Part shown: positions 59,257 to 64,000 of the stretch, one piece after another
Position numbering within the stretch: the first letter of the stretch is position 1
How the letters are laid out: every line of letters starts with the position of its first letter
NCBI GenBank assembly: GCA_963667315.1
Contig: OY763325.1
Span: 682,001 to 746,000, forward strand
From: DAINPP01 sp963667315
GTDB taxonomy: Bacteria > Thermotogota > Thermotogae > MWEM01
Length of the DNA: 64,000 nucleotides
Reading direction: 5' to 3'
Notes under the pieces: model-generated
The model's database searches: none
The model's input: the letters and a program-made list of their open reading frames with translations, nothing else
What the model was told of the DNA's origin: nothing
Made by a program: the position numbers and the translations under genes

Positions 59257-60480
59257 ATGAAAAAATCGGTTATGGATCTCAATTCTATTAAAAAAGCAAA
59301 TCGTTCAGTCTTATTAAATATTCTTAAAGAAAACGGACCGATGTCCCGAAAGGATATATCTGAAATCTCAGGATTGTCAGCAGGCGCTATTACGATCATT
59401 TCAAATGAGATGTTGAATGAGGGAATTATCAAAGAAGTAGGTCATGCGGATTCTTCAGGAAAAGCAGGAAGAAAAAAAATCCTGATTGATATTGAAATGG
59501 AACACAAATATGTTATCGGTATAAATATTGAGAAAGAAAAAATTACACTTGCAATTTCAAATCTCGACTTAAACATCATCGGCGACAAAGAACTTGATAC
59601 CGATTCTGAAAAACAACCTGAAGAATCGTTACTTGAAATTGTTGAACATATTAAAGACTTACTCTGGAAAATGGATATTTCAAAAAGCAATGTATTGGGT
59701 ATAGGTGTAGGTATAGTCGGCAAAGTAGATCCTGTTGACGGCGTCAGTCATGAGGCTTATGATATCTGGAAAAAGAGTGTGAATATTAAAGAGATCCTTG
59801 AAAAATCGTTAAAAATCCCTGTTGTCGTCGATAACAATGTTCGTTCACTTGCTCTAGCTGAAATCTATTGTTCTGAAATTAAGGATTTAAGTGATTTTAT
59901 CTTCATCAAACATGGTCCGGGTCTTGGTGCCGCAATTGTCATTAATAAAAAGCTACTCTACGGCTACCAGAACATGGCAGGAGAGATAGGACATATCATT
60001 ATCGATTCAGATGGTCCAGAATGTAGCTGTGGACAAAGAGGGTGTCTCGAAACACTGATTTCAACTAGAAGATTAAAAAATGAAATAAAGACAACTTTCA
60101 GTCAAAAGAATTTCCCCGTATTATATGACTTATGCAATGGGAAGAAAGAAACAATTCGAAGTTCAATGATCTTCAAGGCATTTGAATTGGGTGAGAAAAA
60201 GATTATCGAACGTATCAATCAAAATCTTTTTCATCTGTCAGTGGGGATTATTAATCTCATTAAAACCTTAGACCCAGAGAAGATAATATTTTTTGGCGAC
60301 CTCTTCAAACACAATGTGTTGATTGAACAATTGAAAAAAACGATGAACAATCAGATAGAGAATAAACCAATCGGAGATAAATTGCTGACAAGCTGCCTTG
60401 AATACAGAACACCTGCTATTGGAGGACTGGCAATAGCACTTGAAAAACTTTTTTATGAAACAGGAGCAATATACAAATAA
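59257..60480 (+). CDS. ROK-family transcriptional regulator
   Basis: A 407-residue ROK repressor. The N-terminal winged-helix is RSVLLNILKENGPMSRKDIS with LSAGAITIISNEMLNEGIIK; the sugar-kinase-like domain has GIGVGIVGKVDPVDG, VVVDNNVRSLALAE, GPGLGAAIVINKKL, and the zinc site CSCGQRGCLE (C256, C258, C263). Such proteins (NagC, XylR type) respond to sugars. Its position, divergent from the transporter and 18 bases ahead of the isomerase, suggests that it controls both arms. Confidence 0.92.
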   Translation: MKKSVMDLNSIKKANRSVLLNILKENGPMSRKDISEISGLSAGAITIISNEMLNEGIIKEVGHADSSGKAGRKKILIDIEMEHKYVIGINIEKEKITLAISNLDLNIIGDKELDTDSEKQPEESLLEIVEHIKDLLWKMDISKSNVLGIGVGIVGKVDPVDGVSHEAYDIWKKSVNIKEILEKSLKIPVVVDNNVRSLALAEIYCSEIKDLSDFIFIKHGPGLGAAIVINKKLLYGYQNMAGEIGHIIIDSDGPECSCGQRGCLETLISTRRLKNEIKTTFSQKNFPVLYDLCNGKKETIRSSMIFKAFELGEKKIIERINQNLFHLSVGIINLIKTLDPEKIIFFGDLFKHNVLIEQLKKTMNNQIENKPIGDKLLTSCLEYRTPAIGGLAIALEKLFYETGAIYK

Positions 60481-60498
60481 TATAACAGGAGTGATCAA

Positions 60499-61815
60499 AT
60501 GAGCCAAAAATTAAAAATCGGAGTCATCTGTCTCGTCAGAAAGACATTTGATTTTGAAGCAGCGTCAGATATCTACAAAGGTATTATTGAAAATTACGAA
60601 ATGAGAGAAGATGTAGAATTCGTATTTGTTAAAAAGACGGTAATTGAACCCGAAGAAGCTAAAGCAGCCGCAGAAGAATTGCTTAAACATAACGTTGACG
60701 GGGTAGCTATCATCAGCGGAACTTTCCATCTTGGCCATCTTGCACTTATCATAAACAACGAGATAAAAAAACCTTTACTGCTTTGGGGACTGCCTGAACT
60801 TCCCTATAACGGCGGCAAGATAAGACTTAATTCAGTCTGTGGGGTAAATCTTAACGCATCCAATCTTTTCAAGGGAGGAAATGATACATTCCATGTATCC
60901 GTTTCAAATGAAATTGATGAAGACTGGGTCAGTGCATTGAAGATAAAAAAAGTGCTTAGCAGTTCACATATCGGTATTCTCGGCTACCGTGCAAGAGGCT
61001 TTTTCAATGTGGGCATCGATGAACTCGGAACATATTCTGAAACAGGTATGCTTCTTGATCATTATGATCTGGTGGATGTTATGAACACTGAGACAGAAGC
61101 AGATAAAGTTGACAGCGTTGAAGAGGAAATCAAGAAAATCTTCAACACCAAACCGATCACAGCACAGCAGTTGAGAAAAGTTGCTGAGCTATCCGTCAAG
61201 TTCGAGAATTTCATGACATCTAGAAATCTCGATGCACTTGCCATAAGATGCTGGCCCGAATTTGCAGCACAATACGGCATTGCACCCTGTGCATCCATGT
61301 CCTATCTTCAGTCAAAGGGGTTCATTCTCGGTTGTGAGGGTGATGTGGAAGGCGTCATGAGTATGTTGGCGCACAAGGCGATCGGTGCAGAAACACCTTT
61401 CATGGCAGATTTCTCGCAGGTTGATCTCGAAAATGACTTTGCTCTGCTCTGGCATTGCGGTGTGGCTCCGTGCAATCTGACAGATGGTGTTTGTGATTGT
61501 TCCCTGGATTCCTATCATATGGGAGGAAAAGGTGTTACGGCAGATTTTGTTATGAAGTCTGGAGAAATTTCCGTGTTCAGGATTGACGCTGCAAGGGGAA
61601 AGACACGAATGCTGCTGGCAAAGGGAACCGCTTATCCGATGGAAAAGGAACTCAGAGGAACTTATATGAAAACCAGATTCGATATACCTCTGAAAGAATT
61701 GCTGGATAAAGTCGTATACAACGGAATTGCCCATCACATTTCAGTGGTTTATGGCGATTACACGCAAGCATTTGAAATACTCTCACATATCAACAAGTGG
61801 GAAATCATCAGATAA
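60499..61815 (+). CDS. L-fucose/L-arabinose-isomerase-family protein
   Basis: A 438-residue sugar isomerase-like protein. LKIGVICLVRKTFDFEAASD opens it, VDGVAIISGTFHLGHLALII follows, and ALAIRCWPEFAAQYGIAPCA with GFILGCEGDVEGVMSMLAHK match the FucI/AraA central core. FALLWHCGVAPCNLT near residue 315 resembles the metal and substrate region. It likely isomerises an aldose to a ketose. Together with a split transketolase and an iron ADH, a candidate role is sulfoquinovose isomerase; fucose-type or pentose isomerisation is the alternative. The gene is followed 28 bases later by an EamA transporter. Base use looks more GC-rich than upstream genes. Confidence 0.7.
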   Translation: MSQKLKIGVICLVRKTFDFEAASDIYKGIIENYEMREDVEFVFVKKTVIEPEEAKAAAEELLKHNVDGVAIISGTFHLGHLALIINNEIKKPLLLWGLPELPYNGGKIRLNSVCGVNLNASNLFKGGNDTFHVSVSNEIDEDWVSALKIKKVLSSSHIGILGYRARGFFNVGIDELGTYSETGMLLDHYDLVDVMNTETEADKVDSVEEEIKKIFNTKPITAQQLRKVAELSVKFENFMTSRNLDALAIRCWPEFAAQYGIAPCASMSYLQSKGFILGCEGDVEGVMSMLAHKAIGAETPFMADFSQVDLENDFALLWHCGVAPCNLTDGVCDCSLDSYHMGGKGVTADFVMKSGEISVFRIDAARGKTRMLLAKGTAYPMEKELRGTYMKTRFDIPLKELLDKVVYNGIAHHISVVYGDYTQAFEILSHINKWEIIR

Positions 61816-61843
61816 ATAAAAAAGGACTGATACTTAAACTGAT

Positions 61844-62749
61844 ATGAATGGAAAATCCGTTGCTTCACTTTTAATACTCAATCTCGTATGGGGAAGTTTT
61901 TATGTTGCCAACAAATTTTCGCTCACCACACTTTCCCCAATATTCGTTGGAACATCCGTCAGATTTCTGGCGATGTTGTTTTTACTCATTTATATTTTTC
62001 TCAAGGGCGATCTGAAAAATCTCTTTGGTGTGAAGCCGGTTCTGCATAAACTGATTGTGATCGGTATCCTTGGTTTTTCGCTGGATATAACGGCATTTCT
62101 TGGTTTGCAGCTTTCTACCGCTTCAAACGCTTCAATCCTGTTGAAAGCGGATGTGTTATTCACAAATCTCATATCAGTTTTTGTTTTTAAACAGAAATTC
62201 ACAAAAAAAGACTGGTTATTGACGGCTGTTATTTTGTTTGGAACATTTCTCGTTATAGATGTTGATTTCACAAATTTCCATCTCAACGGTATAGGAGACT
62301 TTCTGTTCATTGTCAGTGCCTTTTGTGTGGCTTTGAACGGATTTGTCATCAAATCGGTTCAACATGATAAACGAGTGGAAGTTAAAGATACAACGGTTGC
62401 ATTTTATAACAACAGCATCACCTTTGTTATTTTCCTGCTCTTGTTCCTAATCTTTGAAAGACAAGTCCCGGTTGCGGAAATTCAATCCAATTCAATGGTG
62501 ATATTCTCAGTTCTTTACACCGGTTTGATGCAAACGGCAATATACGTCTTGTATTATTACAACCTTCGAATCCTGCCGGTTTGGATTGTCAGAATTATGT
62601 TGCTATTGATGCCGATAGTGGCTTCTGTTATCAGTTATTTTGTACTAGGTGAAACACTTGGATGGATGCAGGTTGTGGGAATGGCAACGGTCATCCTGGG
62701 AACTATGGGGATTATTTTGGAACATAGAGGAAGAAAAAAGGAGGGTTAA
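61844..62749 (+). CDS. EamA/DMT-family transporter
   Basis: A 301-residue ten-helix drug/metabolite transporter. Two EamA repeats: LLILNLVWGSFYVANKFSL (first) and GDFLFIVSAFCVALNGFVIK (second), ending in YFVLGETLGWMQVVGMATVI. In this cluster it may export a waste product or sulfonate end product. The ribosome site is weak (AAAGGA at 61823 is too far); translation may depend on the preceding gene. Co-transcribed with the isomerase and ADH genes. Confidence 0.85.
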   Translation: MNGKSVASLLILNLVWGSFYVANKFSLTTLSPIFVGTSVRFLAMLFLLIYIFLKGDLKNLFGVKPVLHKLIVIGILGFSLDITAFLGLQLSTASNASILLKADVLFTNLISVFVFKQKFTKKDWLLTAVILFGTFLVIDVDFTNFHLNGIGDFLFIVSAFCVALNGFVIKSVQHDKRVEVKDTTVAFYNNSITFVIFLLLFLIFERQVPVAEIQSNSMVIFSVLYTGLMQTAIYVLYYYNLRILPVWIVRIMLLLMPIVASVISYFVLGETLGWMQVVGMATVILGTMGIILEHRGRKKEG

Positions 62750-62750
62750 G

Positions 62751-63866
62751 ATGGATTTTAGATTTTTTGTACCCGTTGAAATACAATTTGGAAAAGGGAA
62801 AATAGAACTGTTAAAAGATATTGTCAAAACGGACAGCTGTTTGATTGTCAGTGATCCGGTGTTAAAAAAGATAGGGATTGTGGATAAGATAAAAGCTCAG
62901 TTGTCATCTGACTGTACGGTTAATGATTTTTGTGAGGTGGAACCAAATCCCTCATGTGAAACGGTTGACAGAGGTGTTGAATTGGCAAGGGAAGTCAAGG
63001 CGGATTATATCATCGCCCTGGGTGGCGGAAGCGCCATAGATGCCGCGAAGGCGATCTGTTGTCTCAGTGCTGCCAAAGGGGATTTTAAGGACTATCTCTA
63101 CGGAGAGAAGCAGTTCGTCTCCAGAGAAACAAAATTGATTGCCATCCCAACCACATCCGGAACGGGTAGTGAAGTAACCAATGTAGGTGTTTACACGGAT
63201 AAAGAAAAAGGCATCAAGAAACCATTCGTCACCGATCTCTTCTGGTGTGACCGGGCGATCGTTGATCCTGAGATGACCATATCTCTTCCGAAAAGACCAA
63301 CTGCTTCCACATCACTGGATGCGTTTACTCATGCGATAGAGGCCTATTGGGCGGATTCTACACAGCCAATCAGTAAGCTTCTCTCTCTTGAAGCGATGAA
63401 ATTAATTGTAGAAAATCTTGAGTTGGCCATCAACAATCCGTATAATTATGAGGCAAGGGAAAATCTTCTCTACGCAAGTCTGATTGCCGGAATATCTTTT
63501 GCTCAGACAAGAACTACCGTTCTCCACGCACTAAGTTTTCCGTTAACCAGTCAATATGGCCTGGAACATGGATTTGCTTGTGCAATTGCCTTACCGGAAG
63601 TCATGAAAGATAATTATGAATTTTACAGAGATGAAATGGATAAACTGTTAAAATATCTTGATTTTGAAGATATGGAAGGTTTTTCAGCTTATTTCACAGA
63701 TATGATGAAGAACATTGATGCACCGGTACGATTAAGTGAGATGGGTATCAAAGAAGAAAATCTTGATGAGATAACTGAAATAACACTAAGTGCACCTATT
63801 TCAAGATTGAATCCGAAGAAATATAACAAAGAAGAATTAAAAGCATTACTAAATAAAATCTTATAA
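62751..63866 (+). CDS. Iron-containing (type III) alcohol dehydrogenase, phosphono-/sulfoacetaldehyde-reductase-like
   Basis: A 371-residue type III ADH. FFVPVEIQFGKGKIELLKDI opens it; ALGGGSAIDAAKAI is the NAD-binding loop; AIPTTSGTGSEVTNVGVYTD follows; DAFTHAIEAYWADSTQP holds metal ligands (Asp, His); and LHALSFPLTSQYGLEHGFACA has the other two histidines. The stretch AGISFAQTRTTVLHALSFPL has an Arg/Thr pattern that I recall from phosphonoacetaldehyde and sulfoacetaldehyde reductases. It may reduce a C2 sulfonate aldehyde. Start ATG 62751 after GGAGG; the frame to 62649 overlaps the transporter. Confidence 0.85.
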   Translation: MDFRFFVPVEIQFGKGKIELLKDIVKTDSCLIVSDPVLKKIGIVDKIKAQLSSDCTVNDFCEVEPNPSCETVDRGVELAREVKADYIIALGGGSAIDAAKAICCLSAAKGDFKDYLYGEKQFVSRETKLIAIPTTSGTGSEVTNVGVYTDKEKGIKKPFVTDLFWCDRAIVDPEMTISLPKRPTASTSLDAFTHAIEAYWADSTQPISKLLSLEAMKLIVENLELAINNPYNYEARENLLYASLIAGISFAQTRTTVLHALSFPLTSQYGLEHGFACAIALPEVMKDNYEFYRDEMDKLLKYLDFEDMEGFSAYFTDMMKNIDAPVRLSEMGIKEENLDEITEITLSAPISRLNPKKYNKEELKALLNKIL

Positions 63867-63880
63867 AGAGGTGAATTGTC

Positions 63881-64000
63881 TTGACTGAAATGGAAATTAA
63901 AAACCTTGAAAAAAAGGCGAAAGAAATCAGAAGTCTTACCATTGAAATGATCGGTAAGCTTGGTGTCGGTCACGTTGGTGGATCACTCTCCATCATCGAT
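63881..64000 (+). CDS. Transketolase N-terminal subunit (partial, right edge)
   Basis: The first 40 codons of a transketolase thiamine-diphosphate-binding subunit: AKEIRSLTIEMIGKLGVGHV then GGSLSIID, the family G-H-x-G-G-S-L-S motif. TTG 63881 follows GAGGTGA at a good distance; ATG 63890 is less likely. The gene continues beyond the window. Subunits of this kind are usually separate N and C genes. It is 14 bases after the ADH stop, so it belongs to the isomerase-ADH operon. Confidence 0.85.
   Translation, partial: MTEMEIKNLEKKAKEIRSLTIEMIGKLGVGHVGGSLSIID

Noticed and set aside
1..64000. tRNA, rRNA or CRISPR loci
   Set aside because: I found no GTTCGAATC-type T-arm with an acceptor stem, no rRNA segments and no regular direct-repeat array; every long stretch is explained by coding sequence.

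Overview
The window is a gene-dense, AT-rich bacterial chromosome segment with no rRNA, tRNA or CRISPR that I can see. It most resembles a member of the Thermotogota, probably a moderate-temperature lineage. Evidence: solute-binding proteins carry plain signal peptides without a lipobox cysteine, as in Thermotoga. rpsF-ssb-rpsR and pfkA-pyk are paired as in Thermotoga. A three-gene GlpA-like/FAD oxidoreductase/DUF1667 operon is present, and several secreted proteins look like TolB propellers or outer-envelope barrels. This assignment is an inference; a 16S or marker-gene search would settle it. Promoters repeatedly show an extended -10 (TGnTATAAT), often with a weak -35.

Layout. 0-3.3 kb: polyphosphate genes ppx (left-truncated) and ppk1. 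3.3-6.9 kb (-): malic enzyme, a PfkB sugar kinase and sucrose-phosphate synthase. 6.9-10.7 kb (+): a large secreted HExxH/beta-propeller/barrel protein, an orphan FecE-type ABC ATPase and a small hypothetical. 10.7-13.7 kb (-): HEAT protein, rRNA methyltransferase, rdgB, histidine phosphatase. 13.8-18.9 kb (-): complete branched-chain amino-acid ABC transporter, livJHMGF, preceded by a leader peptide rich in Val/Leu/Ile codons and a strong attenuator. 19-28.8 kb (+): a long housekeeping operon (phosphohexomutase, hpt, hslU, dprA, rluB-type, TPR, ispE). 28.8-30.1 kb: rpsF-ssb-rpsR. 30.1-33.3 kb: glycerol-3-phosphate oxidation operon behind a promoter plus leader terminator. 33.35-33.6 kb: a DUF503 gene that seems to start at ATT. 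33.6-36.3 kb (-): a cobamide salvage and remodelling operon (cblS-like, cobU, cbiR, cobS). 36.4-37.2 kb: ppk2. 37.2-37.65 kb: remnant of an IS3/IS150-like element. 37.6-46.6 kb (-): LacI-controlled alpha-glucoside uptake and phosphorolysis operon. 46.8-52.5 kb (+): ubiB, three small proteins, pfkA and pyk. 52.4-56 kb: a TolB-like protein and cheD-cheB-cheR. 56-64 kb: a second sugar ABC transporter facing a ROK regulator, then an L-fucose-isomerase-like protein, an EamA transporter, an iron-type alcohol dehydrogenase and the start of a split transketolase.

How the parts fit. Carbon enters through two carbohydrate ABC systems, is phosphorolysed or isomerised, and runs through PfkA and Pyk. The last locus has the enzyme types expected of a transketolase-type sulfoquinovose pathway, or of another unusual sugar; this is a hypothesis. 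The cobamide operon would let the cell take external corrinoids, strip the lower ligand and rebuild with a salvaged alpha-riboside. The strongest novelty is regulatory. The liv operon has a leader-peptide attenuator. The glp operon has a leader terminator. Each of the three ABC operons has a hairpin or terminator just after its binding-protein gene, one of them inside the first codons of the next permease gene.
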